Source: Zonotrichia leucophrys gambelii (Eukaryota; Chordata; Aves; Passeriformes; Passerellidae). Taken from it: a stretch of 64,000 nucleotides of DNA. Below are positions 10,838-23,900 of this stretch, piece after piece. The notes under the pieces were generated by a model. The model saw only the letters and a list, made by a program, of their open reading frames with translations, was not told the DNA's origin and ran no database searches. The stretch covers positions 43,801,229-43,865,228 of the forward strand of contig NC_088169.1 in assembly GCF_028769735.1 (NCBI RefSeq), in the 5' to 3' direction. Positions within the stretch are counted from its first letter, which is position 1. Each line of letters begins with the position of its first letter. The position numbers were made by a program, and so were the translations under genes.

Positions 10838-13800
10838 TTTTTTGTGTTGTGTTTTGCACCTTTACTCAGAGGCCACAGTCCTTGTGGGTGTTATGTCATT
10901 GACTTATAATCAGTAATGACAAATTTTAGGCTTATAGAAATACTCACTCTGAGGCAGAAGTGTTTACACAGCATTACTTGCCAAGGGACATCATCCTTCT
11001 GCTCATTTTTTGTATACTACTAGTTAAGTTCCATGCTGTAATCCTTCTCTTTAGAGTAGAAACATCCAGGTTTTAATGCATGTAAGGGATTGTGCAGGAC
11101 TAGCTTTTTCTCTTTAATACACCATTACAAAGTGGGCTCTTTCATGGGGCAGATTTACAGATCTCCTGTGGAATCCATTGCCTCTAGTCTACATTTTCAT
11201 TGAAAGACATGAGATTGTACACTTATCAAAGCCGTACACAGAGAAGACAAAACTATTAGAAGGAAGGAACTAATTACTGCTCAAAACTGATTTTAATAAC
11301 TTTTTCAGTGCTGTCCCTAAAAAATAAAAATGCAAATTTCCTGTTCTCTATTTGACTGTCCCTTACTCGTCCTGCCCCCTCTGCTGGCTGGTAGGTGCAG
11401 GATCACTTTTCACACGGCCTTGGTCCCCCGTAGGTAGCACCCGAAGACTGTATTTTATGGATGAGAGCACAATGAAATACATAGGAATTCAGGAGCACCT
11501 CTTCTACAACTATGCAAAATAGTATTTTTCCTGTGCTATGAATTTTATAGGTAATTTTCTCAGTTAAAAGCCAGGCAGACCTTTTGTAACACAGGTAGCA
11601 AACCACAGATGACAAGTCTAGAAGTTTTTTAAGTATTCCTTTCTCCTTGAGAGTCTTCATGTTCTAAAATATGGGTGTATAAGCAGCTGGATACTTCCCC
11701 ATGGGGCCATCCTCAACAGAAAAGGGAATGTTCTTGCAGTCTAGGAATAATTGCAGTAGATGTGTGCCATCCCTACAGTCTCTGGGAAAGAGAAGATCCC
11801 AAAGGAGACAGGGTCACTGACTTGATAGTTATTATTTCTCTCCACAGGAGTGGCACAAAGTAACTTTATTTATTAAGTTAGTTAGTAGTAAACCGTGATT
11901 CATATTTGTGTTTTATTTGGGATAATCAATTTAATCTGACATCAGATAAAATACTCATGGGGATTCCTGAGAAAGTAGCTATGTAGCTTGTTTTAACAAT
12001 AGATATTGAAAATAAAATGAAGAATCCAGCTTTTGACCTTTTTTTTTTCTTTTCTTATAGTCTCATAGTGCAACATAAGGTGAATGATTCTTCTATACTG
12101 CCCTTGTAACTAGAAGCAATAAGTTTCACTGACCAGGATTAGAGAAAAGAAAGTGGAGGGAATTAGTCCATTCTTTGTGATTGCAACAATGGACATTTTT
12201 ATCTTCAAAGGATCTCTGGCTTTGCTGCATTCTCCAGTGGTAACCCTGAGACCTGATAATTTGTTAGCAAAGACTCCTTTAGTCCTGTCTTTTTGACACC
12301 AGGACACTCAGCAGGTTGATCCTTTTCTCATGGTTTCCTCAGTTGTAGGTTAATTTAACTGACATATTTAAACCACAGAGCAGTCTGGGACTGATTCTTC
12401 AGAAATATATAAGTTTTAAATATAATTTATCCATAGCATATTTTTGTCTTGCACTACTGACTTGTTTTATGTTCAATTTTGAAGAAAGGCTCCAAAGACA
12501 GAGGTGTCTAGAAGGTCACCAGCTATCCTAAAAGTCATCTGCTATAATGTGCAGCAAAATTACTGGGGCCAAATTGAGCCCTTTATTGAAAAAGAATAGG
12601 TCTCTGTGGCAAAATTAGTAGTAAGGTTTATACATGCACACAGCATACAAATTTGAATTCTGTGTCAGAAACAGAGACAGCAAACTTTGGATCAATATTT
12701 GGAAGATAGAAAACAGAAGCAACTTTCCACTGCTTTTAATGGGGAATAATCCACTTGTTCCTGCTTCTTTGTGCTTAATTTCAATTATTAAGAAACTTAG
12801 CAGTGGGCTGAGCAAGCTACTGCAAGCTCCCTTATTTATCTGAGGGGGATACTGCAACTGCATAAGAGGAAAGTGTTTGTGTGCTCATTGTGTGAAAAAA
12901 TAAAACAAAAGGTAGGTGATATCCAGACCAAGATGTGCTATCACAGTCCTTCATAGTGGTAAATGAAGAAAGCAGTCACTTATCTATCCTTGCAATCTTA
13001 ACTATGTTTTTATGGAATTATTGTTTGAGGAAAAAAGGAGGGGTGCAGTGTTCTCAGTTACTTAAAATAAGAGAAAATTTAAATTGAGAAATGTTTTTTC
13101 AGTTTCTGTGTGTATGAAGAGATGAAAAAGCTTGGGCATATGTAGCTTCTCCCATCTGCATGCTTCACTTGAAATATGAACAGAGCAAGGCACTCCCCTG
13201 CCATGACCCTGGGCATTTTGACTGCATTCAGCTGTGATTTTCAGAGCAATAATCTCCACAAGTATTGAAGTTCCCATGCCACTTGGTGTCACACAGTGTC
13301 TAAGGAAGGGCTCTTCTAAAATGCAAAGAGCAGATAGAAATGAACTCCTAATAAGGAAAAAATAAGAAAAATAAAGGTAATTTCTTAGATGATACACCTT
13401 CTGGTACAGTAGTTTCCTATTGAAATTAGTGCCTAGTAACTGAAACACACAGGTGGTTAATAGTGTGGCATTAAGATGATTGATGCTATCTCCAATTCAA
13501 ATCCCCTTCTGCAGAGGGAGGGGGGCAGGGTAAGAGAAAGAAATTCCTCTTAATGCAAAGCTTGGATAGCATCATTATATGCAGTTATACAGGTCGCTGC
13601 CTTCTGCATTTTTATAGTAGCAAATCTCTATAAACCATGCTGCACTTGCTCTGCTGTTCAGAAATATACAGTAAATCCCCTAGAGACCATACTGAATTTC
13701 TAGGACAGGTATGTCTGTTGCAAAATGTGACTGGATTTTGAATATGCTCAAAATCTTCTAATGTGCTTTTATTAACACTAGGCCTTCTTGAACTTGTCTG

Positions 13801-15187
13801 TATATCCTAGGTGTTAAATGAGGCATTGTATTTGCATAAACTAGTCCATGCATTTCCCTGAATTACCCCAGCTGGAATCCTCATTATTCGGATAATGTAG
13901 CTTCCTGTCATGTTTGGGAGGGATTCTTGTCAAACAGAATAAATTCTGTCACTCTGCTGATATTTGGTCTTTCAACAAATGATAGGTCTTTTTCCATTAG
14001 TACGTTCTCTTCCTTTTTTTTTCCTTCATATATTTTTTCCCCAGCAGAACTGGATGCAGTGGTACCCAAGAGGGCTTGAGTTTTACAGTGAGTACAAGAA
14101 AAAGCAGCAAGGGGGACAGAAATGAGTTGACTGGCCTGAGACTACATTTTGAACCCAGGTGATGTATGATGTATACCATCCTCTACTCACCTATTCCCCA
14201 GTCTCCATGAAAGAGAAGATGGTTATCTGAGCTAGGAATAAACAGCAGCATCTCCCTGATCCGAGTGGAAAACAGCCACATTGAAGGATGAAATGCCCAT
14301 CTGAAAACAGTCTTGTTGCCAGCAGTGTTAGCAAAAACAAAATCCCCGGTGTCTTTTTCCTTCCCAGGAAAACAGAAGTAAATAATGAAAGTAACTTTGC
14401 CCATTCTGGTATTTAGAGAAAGAGACCAGTGTGAGAGATGGACTTGGAGGGTGAGAACTGAAAGTTAACCAAGAACAGAAGAGAAAATGAGCAGACTAAA
14501 TTTTGCTTGATGTAATCCCGCCAAGTGGGACATTGTATGTTCACAGCTTAAAAGAACTTCTGAGCGATATTTAAAAATATGAAATAAATAATTTAAAAAA
14601 GGAACATGAACTTAAATGCTTATATAAAAATATATTTATTCTATATATATATTCCTAAAATGCTTGACATACTTCAAATGAAACACATTCTGTAAAAGTT
14701 CCACTTTCTCAATAGCATTGTTCTTTGGAAGGCAGAAGTCTCATTCATGACACATCTTTGTACAGAAAGAATGATATTAAAATTGTAGGTATCGTGGGCA
14801 TAAGAAATGCTGAATAAATTTAGGTGGATGCCTTGAAAATGAGAAATATTATCTTCCCAGGTAGAAATAGATTAGAAGGATAATTTGTGATTAAAATAAA
14901 AGAATTCTGACATCTGTAATGTGGCTTAAGGTTTATTCTGCTAGCAGATGGCTTTCTTCAGGCATTAGTCTATTGAAGGGTAGCACTCAAATTTCTGTTA
15001 AGAGGTAGGATGAAGACTGCTGACTTTGAGTGAAGTAATGCCTCTGTGAAGGCTTGTCACGGTCTTATTCCAAGCTGACTTGATTTTATTTTAAAAATCT
15101 TCACATGGGATTCAAAAAAATGGTCTTTGAAGCCTAAGGAAGCCATCTTGATTTTCCTTAAAACTGATGGTTAGTATTCATAAGGAG
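10838..15187. other. non-genic DNA
   Basis: No gene or transposon recognised. A cluster of G runs lies at 13516-13530. A T-rich run is near 12040-12055, and a run of alternating AT lies at about 14620-14650. A 128-codon open frame on the minus strand (13062-13448) has no recognisable motifs and is judged a chance frame. Confidence 0.5.
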
Positions 15188-15260
15188 GAGCTGATTAAGT
15201 GTTGGATTTGATTACCCTAGTGGGCCCCTTCCAGCTCAGAACAGTCTGTGAATCTGTGAA
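15188..15260 (+). mobile_element. CR1 LINE, 3' tail fragment
   Basis: About 70 bp match the end of CR1 in the sense direction: TTGGATTTGATTACCCTAG, then GGGCCCCTTCCAGCTCAGAA, then a CTGTGAATCTGTGAA tail. CR1 copies are usually 5'-truncated, and this is an extreme case. It is short and diverged, so the left edge is approximate. Confidence 0.6.
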
Positions 15261-18200
15261 GAACTGAAGAATCTTTGCTGCTCAGGATCTGGGTCTGTTG
15301 ATGGGGGTGCAATAAGGAATGTGCTCAAATCTGCCCAGGTAAACACTAAATATTTGCCTGTGCTTTAAAGAGAGCTCTACTAACATCACTTTGACACCAA
15401 CACCATCTCTTTTCCCAAGTGATGTTATTACTGTCCTGACTAGGTAAAAAAACCTGATGACTGTGCACCACTGCAGTCAGCTCATGCAAATTTGGTCTCT
15501 GCTGCTAAATAGGGCAGTCAGAAAAAGCTCCATGGCCTCAAAGCCTATAGGCATGTGTATATACAGTAGGACTAATGCAACACAGGTCTATGGAGAAAGT
15601 TAAAAAGAGTGTAGATGATAGGGAAATCAGTGCTTGAATGAAGACATATCTATAGCGGTTACCCAAAAAAAAAAAATCCCACCACAACTTTTTTTGAGGT
15701 TTTTTTGAGGTTTTTTTTGAGTTGTAAAAAAGAGTTATTTTTGTACCATTTCTGCATATACTGAGATTTTGAAGCTGGATTATATTTATATATTAAGAGA
15801 AGTATGCAAGCCCTGAAGAAAGTCCAACATTCATACCTTCGTTATGATGCTTACAGTTGTTACTCATAGGCAATCACCCAGTGGTGTTAAACATTGTGAA
15901 ATTACAGGCTCATTTTCTTCATGCTGTTTGAATCCCCATTTTTAATATTACAGCAAATTAAAAATGTGTTTTTCCAAACTATAGATTTATATCTTTTTAG
16001 AGTGTACCTATGATTTCATCCCTTTTTTATTAGAAATTTTTTTAAATTTTTGGTCCTAACTTTTAATTTATTTATTTGCCTTTTTTTAAATCGTAAAACA
16101 ATCTAATCTTTCTATTTTGGTTCAGGCAGGAAAGCTGCAGTATTTTATTTTTGCAGTAGGTGGCAGATGTAGACTACATATTTATTTGTAATTTTGTAAA
16201 AATCTAAACTAGAGGATGGTTCTATTTTCTAAAAATCTGTATTGATGATTAGGAGCACCTGCATGTTAAAAATATTATTCCTTCCTAATAAATTTTGTTC
16301 TAAGTACCAATGAACTCTCACAATCCCTTATATATTAATAATAATAATAAGTAAATCACAGGTTAGAAAGAGAATGGATTGGAATGAAATTATTTCTGCT
16401 GCATTAACCTTGAAGTCAAACTTGTTCATTTCTCATGTTTTCATTTTCCTGGAGTTAAGAGTGATCAAAAAAGTTTCTGTAAAAGAACAGTTGTTTTCAT
16501 ATATATAACAAATGCTGTGCTGGATCTCATAATACATTGTCTGGAGCTGTTTCAATTTCTTCCAGTGGCTTTATGCAACAATATAGAGCCTCTCTTGATT
16601 AGAATAGATTCGCAGTCGTAGAATTTTAAGGGCCAAATTAAAGTATTACACAGGTATTTTCAGTGGCAGCTGCTGAAGGCGTGCCAGACACTGTACGTGC
16701 CTGGTGGAGGCACGGATGACCTCAGAGAGGCACATAATACTTAAGTAATCTGGAAGACCAAGGGAAAATCAATCAGTCTGAAAAGCAATATGGGTTAGGG
16801 CTAATATGAATAATAGAAAAGAAGCATGGATATAGGTTTTCAAAATCTGTTTCAAAAGAACATTTTCCTGGTGGAATGATTAATGTTTGCTTGCTGCTCC
16901 AGCTTTTAATTTATTCCAGCTTTGTCAGACTCTTGCAGTGTGGGTTGTTCTATTATTTTTTATATGTGCTCTTACACTGCACTTATCGTCATAATACCTG
17001 AGTGTCTTAGGGTAGGTGCATTGAATAATTAACATCCACTGCATATTTGTGCTGTCAGCTTCTCCCAAGGAGCCAAGTGTGTGTGAGAGGGGTTTTTTTC
17101 AGGCAATTAAAGCAATGCACAGGCGCACAGTGATATGTGTTAGAGAGGGCACATTCTGAGAAATATGGGTTGTAATTAGAGAGATCTGATGATTCTTTAG
17201 TTCCTGTAGTAAGGCTTTTAGTGGTTTTGTTAGCTGTATTTTCTGCACATTTGGGTGTTTTGCAAAAGGATGAAGCACCATTGTCTCATGAGAGCATATT
17301 TGTATAAATTTTGCTGGTATGCATGAGTGTAGAAATGGTGGATGCTTATTTAATAGGTTTGCAATGAAATCAGTAGAATTACAGTGGGAATTGGAAGGAA
17401 CTCCTATTCTGTTCTCTGTACAATTTATAACTCATTAATTGTTGCAGTCTTACTGTGCCAGTACTCTTTAAAGAATTATTTAAAGTTCTTCTGTAGGAAG
17501 TAAGTATATTGTCTTGATATGGATCCCATTTTCTCTCTTTTTTTTTCTTTCGTTGTTCCCTCTGTCCTTTCTAATCTGATGGTTGCATTGACAGATTAAC
17601 CAACGGTGATACATGTTTCCATGATTACTATTTCGGGCAATCAAGCTATTTACTGGAACCTGTGCATGATAAATTCTCCCATAAGTAACCACCTGACCAA
17701 TTTCTGTAACAATTGCCATTGTGGATGGGATAGATGAGAGCTCTTGCCATGGAGAATGAAATCTGGCAAAGTGTGATGTCAGATTCCATCCAAACCTCTT
17801 CTGGATTTTACTCTAACTACATTAAAAATAAAGAACAGATTATTTCTCCCTTGACAGATTCCACTCTTCACCATACCTTCCTCCGACTGATGTTACAGAT
17901 CATTCCATTTGATCTGATGCTTGGTCAAATGGATCAATTTGATAGTAGTGGAATGTATATGTTAATAGTAGTGGAATGTACTTGAATCCAATTACCAATG
18001 TTTTGCAATACCAAGTAAGTAGAGAGGAACAGCAAATTCTGTGATCATTTGTTTGCCTTATTCCCATTAGATTGCCAGTCAGAGTCTGGAATCTCAGTCT
18101 AATTTTGTTTTTTTAGCTAATGAACAAAGACGCAAACCTCTTGTTCACCCCTCATAAGAAAAATAGAACAACTGAAAGAGATTTTTTGTTTTCTGTTCTT

Positions 18201-20781
18201 ATTACAGATAATTGTTTGTATTATCACAGAATCTAAGAATCATAGCCCCAGTACTTCTGTTATGTACAGTATGGTAAAAACAGAACAAAAATTCTCAGAA
18301 TCATCAGTATATACAGCAGTATCAGTATATACATTGTTCATCAGTACATACAACAAGGAACAGGAAGTGAATCTGTATGAGGAAAAATAAGATTTCCATT
18401 TTGAATTAGGCAATCCTGGTTTTTTATTCATCCCCAGAGTGGAAAAAAAGCCCCAAAACACCAAAAAACCACACAGTGGAAAAGATGTCTGCAATATTGC
18501 TAACCTTCCTTCACGAGACACTTGGCTGAGATGCTGTCTCTCACCTCTGTTTATTGATTGCTTTGCTGACTTTTTACTGGATGTTGGAGTCTTGACAGGT
18601 TAAACATTGCCATGAACAATAATGAAGTAGCTAGATCCTTTCTTGTAAACCATAAAATGGCCTTAAGAAGAAATTAAAATAATAAATAATAATTGTTGTC
18701 TAGATTTCCACCTCAGCATGATTTATGAGACTTTTAGGAAGCTGACCTTAGATTTGTCACAAGAAAGGGTAGAAGAAACACCTTATTTCTTTTTGAATTA
18801 TGAATTCTATCTTTCAATAAAACCTCAGACATAACCCAGTTTGTTACTAAGCTAACAGGATGCATTCCTCAGCCATTAGTAATTTACTGTAATGATGAAT
18901 CAAAATATGGGCCAAAAGCTGTAATGACATTTAAAAAAATGTCAGGTGATTTTGGTTGCCTCACAGACATAAAATTTCTGACAGTCAACCATATCAAATA
19001 CAAATGCATTAATCTTGTCCCCAAAGACAAAGAATTTGATCTGGTCCTTGCACCCTATTATTTTTATTTAAATACATATTAATATTCTCATGCTGTATTC
19101 AAATTTTGAACTATTATTTCAAATCTGGATTCTTCTTTTTTGCTTTAGATTACTCTGCAATGGTTGCTCATTTTTTTTAAATTTGCCTGACCCCTTTATG
19201 CCCTATATTTAACTGTCTAAATTTGTATTGTTGTCTTAAATTGTTACTGCTTGGAATAACTTGAGACTGTCAAAATAAATTGGAATTATACAATTTATTT
19301 CAAATTAAACACAGGTTCCTGTAGATCTAGTCCATCTGCTTTGATGCTTTGATTAGCAGAGTCAGGCTAATTAAATTCTGCTCACTGTATTTAAATTCTT
19401 GAATGTATTTTGTTCATGGCCATCCTTCCAGCAGGAAGATAATTATCTGGTGAATCTGAAAACATCCTGAGCTATTATTCTGAATTTGGTCTTGGAAAGG
19501 GCTTCAAATGTTTACATAGGTTTTTGGTTTTGTTTTACTTTGTTTTGGGATTTATTTTCTAAGGCATATTATGTGCTGCTGTTCTGCTAGGTAAGACAAT
19601 TACACTGAGTAGATGGCTACTGATTATAGTCAATTCAGCAGACTGTTTGTGTCTAAATTGCAGCTAGAAATGATCCTTGATTTACTTTTAAGGGCAGGGT
19701 GAGCCCAAATTGCTCGACTCCTTGCTTCCTCTGCCGTTCACAGTGGACTGTCAGCTTGCTCTTACATGTGCAAATGTCAAATTAATTCAGTAGTAGATAT
19801 GACCTAAAAGACACATGTAATCCAGGACCTCACCATGAGCCTGAATGATTGTGCTTGTGCATTTGCAGAAAAACATATTACTTTTAAAAATCATAATGAA
19901 AACCAAAATATGCTCATCCAAAAGTTGTTTAAAACAATGAAAGACAGTTATATCAGCAAAAATGAAAAATGAAGATTGGCTTTATAGGCAACTCTTTCCA
20001 ATGCTGAGGGAACAATTGAGAAGTTGGGATAGGACAGGGAAGAGTTTCAGAATTGCCAAGAGAAAGTTGATGTTCTGAAAATTGAGTAGTGGATGCAGAG
20101 ACTGGTCAGCTTCTCACATTTTTCAGATTGTCATAGGAAATGTAAGCTACTGCAAGGATGAGATGGGGATATTTTTTCCTGTCCTGATGAAAACTGTTCC
20201 AGAGACAAATAAAATGTGAGCAATGAACCGCTGAGAGGGAATGCTAGAAAGGATGTGTTCTTAAAGTCAGACCTTTCTTCTGGAAAAGATGAGACAGAGC
20301 TCCAGCCCTCGTATTGCTCTGGGATCAATCTGTATATTTTGAGTTAAAGCGTTAACAGTGAGAAAGGAAAAAGGAATGAAAAATCTGGGCTAGAAAGGGG
20401 CTATGCCTCTTTTGTCACCTGTTGCCATTGACTGGCCTTTCTGGTTTTTTTCACTCTCTTCAGACATCAGGTCTTGATAATCAAAATCACACTTAAGATT
20501 CACAAAAGATTTAGGGATAGTGTTTAAAAAACCTTTTGGATTTTCTGTATATAAATTTTTAATTCTAAATACCTATTTATTTAAAAGGAAGCATACTAAG
20601 GCTTTAGTTCAATAAACTATGTCCACTAAGAGCCAATTTTGACCTACCTAAATAAGAGAAATAATAAGAACTATAATAAGAAGAAATACATTAGAAAAGT
20701 CAGAGAAGGGAAAGAAGGGAAGCTAATTTTTTTGAATCCTGCTCTTAGCTGGTGCATTGACACCAAACTCATCATCACTAG
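15261..20781. other. non-genic DNA
   Basis: No coding sequence recognised. Contents are a poly-A run at 15665-15676 followed by three tandem T(6-8)GAGG units (15688-15722), an (AAT)n run at about 16335-16350, a GC-richer 70-bp patch at about 16665-16735, a possible regulatory patch at 17577-17745 (separate entry), and short imperfect direct repeats at 17942-17980 and 18302-18350. Confidence 0.5.
17577..17745. promoter_or_regulatory. possible conserved regulatory element
   Basis: This patch is of balanced composition and lies in AT-rich DNA. It carries several motifs of the kind found in vertebrate enhancers: TGACAG at 17590-17595, CCATGATTACTATTT at about 17620, and an inverted SOX-type pair ACAATTGCCATTGT at 17709-17722, with a CAATTG E-box-like core inside. 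A minus-strand open frame covers it but looks like no known protein. Motif clusters occur by chance and conservation cannot be seen from one sequence, so this is only a candidate. Confidence 0.2.
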
Positions 20782-20966
20782 CATAGAATCATAGAATCAT
20801 GTATCATGGACTGGTTTGGGTTGAAGGGGACCTTGAAGATCATCTTGTTCCAAAGATCATGCTGTGGGCAGGGACACCTTCCACCTGACCAGGTTGCCAG
20901 TGTTCCATTCAACCTGGCTTCAAACCATTTCAAGAGTGGAACATTCACAACTTGTCTCTCTCTAGG
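20782..20966 (-). mobile_element. CR1 LINE, 3' end fragment
   Basis: The left end is the reversed CR1 tail ATAGAATCATAGAATCAT, followed by GGTTTGGGTTGAAGGGGACC, the characteristic CTGTGGGCAGGGACACCTTCCACC, and an AACATTCACAACTTGTCTC part. The element therefore lies on the minus strand and is truncated at its 5' side (right edge approximate). It contains only the CR1 3' end, with no useful coding part. Confidence 0.87.
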
Positions 20967-23900
20967 AACTGAAAGTCTTTCTGGGCTTCTGGCAGATATA
21001 TAAAGCTAGAATTTCCATAAAGTTATTCTAAATTATGGGCTTTACTCAAGGAAGAAGGAGCACTTACATGAAATCTCAGTATATAAGCTGCCTCCACTTG
21101 CTTTTGGCGCAAGATGAAATTGGTTGTAAAATACAAGTCAGAAGAGATACAAGTAGAAGCCTGCAGAGCATTCAGATTTGGAATTCTGTAATGGTGTTTT
21201 ATAAGGGTCTTTAGGTGACAGCTTATTTCCCTCAGTTTCCATGTAAATTATGATATTAGTGTTAAGGAGACTCTTAAACTCTTGATATTTAATTTTAAGC
21301 AGCTGTTGAAGACTTCAGCACACACAAATCTTCTTAGGTATCAAGTCCAACTACTTGAAGTTTTAAAGGAGGTTTATTTTAGGTTTCAGCAAAAATATTT
21401 ATTAAGCTCCTATAAGAGTTGCATCAAGAGATACCTTTTACAGTTACAATTAATTGCTATTAATATTACTATTATTAGTTATAACTATCCTTGTTAGAAT
21501 CATAATCATAAATTATAAGAATGTTTTGTAATGCTTTACTGAATTCAGATATGTATAGAGATCCCACTGGCATAAATTCTTTGCTGTTATTGTTGTTATC
21601 AATGTTTAGGATCATGATATGTTGAAAAATATTTCAAGAATATTTGGAGTCCCCAGCTGAGCTCACAGCCTCGTTTTGCAAGGCTTTACAAAAACACACA
21701 GCAACAGATTATGCCTCTCTTTCAGTATAAACAGATGCAAACCATAAGAAGCTGTTGGCTTATTGTGATTTGATTAGGAGAGGTATACTTTTAGGTAGTA
21801 CAAGATTAATTCTTATTTTAGTTGACTAATGCCACAATTTCAAAAAATGCAAATCACTCTGGCCTTAGTAGAGCTTTAGTTCTGTCTTTTTGGTGTTGTT
21901 CCAGAATATAGAGGACAATTTTTAATGTGGTTTCTAATTTACCCACTTGAAAATACATTAATTCAGTAATTTGACTTTAGTTTGACTAGCTATAAAAATT
22001 CATTCGTGCAATATCTAACAGTTTTCAGCAGTTAAGCCTTCAATCAGATGATAGAAAAAACCCCAAGAAATACTGTCAAAAAACCCCACCTTGAAAAGTT
22101 CTTATCATATACTCAAGTGACGCAATATGAATTCATTGGAACTGAGTAAACCTATGGAGGATCTAACTTAGTGTGTTATTTGGCAAACTAGTGAATTTTG
22201 TTGGATCTTTTGTGTTCTCAAAGAACATTGAAAAAGTGATTTAACCTTGAATACTAATATCTTTATGGTAGCATATTCAGAAGCACAGTAGGAAACAGTA
22301 GTAATTTAGGATTTTAGCTATAATTCATGCCTAATGGAAACAAGATCCCTCATCACAGATTGATCATAGATGATAAGTTGTTTTTCTGACTCCTCATAAT
22401 TTAAGAGAGGAAATGGAACCACATCCTCCAAAATATAAATCAAGAAGTATTTCCTTTCTCAGTTCCACAGAAAGTCCTCTCAGAAGGTTTAAAGAAACTT
22501 CAAGTTTGATGTGTTTATTTGCTCCTTTTGCAATGTCTGTCTCTGTTTTTTTCCCTTTTCATGTCTACCATGCCCTTGAAAACAAACAATTGCAGGTTTT
22601 AGTGATTACTTTTACATCAGGTTAGAAATAATCTATTATTCTCAAGATTGAGTTTAAGTTTTCTGGACTCTGGTAAAATATTGCTTTAATTTCACTTCCT
22701 TATTCAGCATGGTCTGTTAAAGTTGCAGGTTGAGAGACACCTCATGTTTCAAAAGCAAAATGCTGCAGTCTGTATCGGGTGGGTAAGACTTGTACAGTGG
22801 CCTCCTGCAGGATACAGATCTGAACTCGGCACTGAAAATGTTTCATTTGCATAGACATTCACCATATTGATTGCAACAGAAAAGACAGCAGGTAATAAAG
22901 GTGATAAAAGTCAGTGCTGCTGAAATGAGATCTTGTTTGCAGCCTGCATGAATGCTCAGTTGGAGCTTCTGTGATAGGGCTGGTCTCTGAAAACATTTGT
23001 CTCATAAGCATTTTTAGAAAATCTGTGTGAAGTGATATAGAAAACCAAAGGAAGTCACAGCTTTATGTTCATGACAGTCAGTACAGTAATTTGAAAATGC
23101 TTCCAGTAAAATAGGAATGAATGTACTTCCCTTGATCTGACATTTTCAAAACATTTTCTGGCTACTGTTCTTCACAGATATGCTGTGGCATGCCACATGC
23201 ATTTTTGGCGTGTATTGCAGTAGCAACTACTTTACATTTCCTGCAGGTTTGCAGTATTCAGGTAGGTATAATGGCTTTCCATATTCCTTGCTTTCTTTTA
23301 TTACCTTATCTGGCAGTTGAAAAGGACATCTGGTGTCTGCACATATGGCAGACTTCAAATCTCAGATTCACAGAAGAAATCTTGAAGGATATGGACAAAA
23401 TATTTTTCTTTAATGGACGATAACCCTTGTCTCTAAGATTGTTAATGGCAGGAAACTTGGGTTTTTCTGTTGTAACAATTCATAGTGACAATGAATCCCA
23501 CAGACAAATGTGTTTGGCTTCCTCTGTCCTCTGTTAAACGTCTGAAAGTCAGACGCTGAAATATGATCTAGTCAGCCGAGACTCCCTTGTCAGCCAAGTA
23601 GGAAAGTTATGCACTTCCTAAGGGTGATTCATTCCTAAGGAGTGTTTAAGATATGTCCCTTGAATTGTCTAGGACTGTGTCTTTCTCCTAGCAAAGGAGA
23701 CTCTGGCTTCAGGTGTGAATGCAACGTTTTCAAGTCTGAAGTTAATTATGCTTAAACCTATCCTTGAGATCTTCAAGATTTTGATACCTAAAGACAACAG
23801 AAGCTTCAGATGGTACAAGGAATCATGTGAACAGTCCACGTCAAATATAGTACAGTTTAAAAAGCTGATAAAGGTGGTTTTATGCTTTTAAAAATTTTTT

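Noticed and set aside
13062..13448. 128-codon open frame on the minus strand
   Set aside because: No family likeness and no supporting context. Its aromatic and leucine-rich text is as expected from AT-rich DNA.
17480..17719. 79-codon minus-strand frame as an exon
   Set aside because: No known domain and no convincing splice sites. The likelier reason to look here is regulatory.
18221..18245. CACAGAATCTAAGAATCATA as a CR1 tail
   Set aside because: Tail-like words, but no CR1 body follows on either side.
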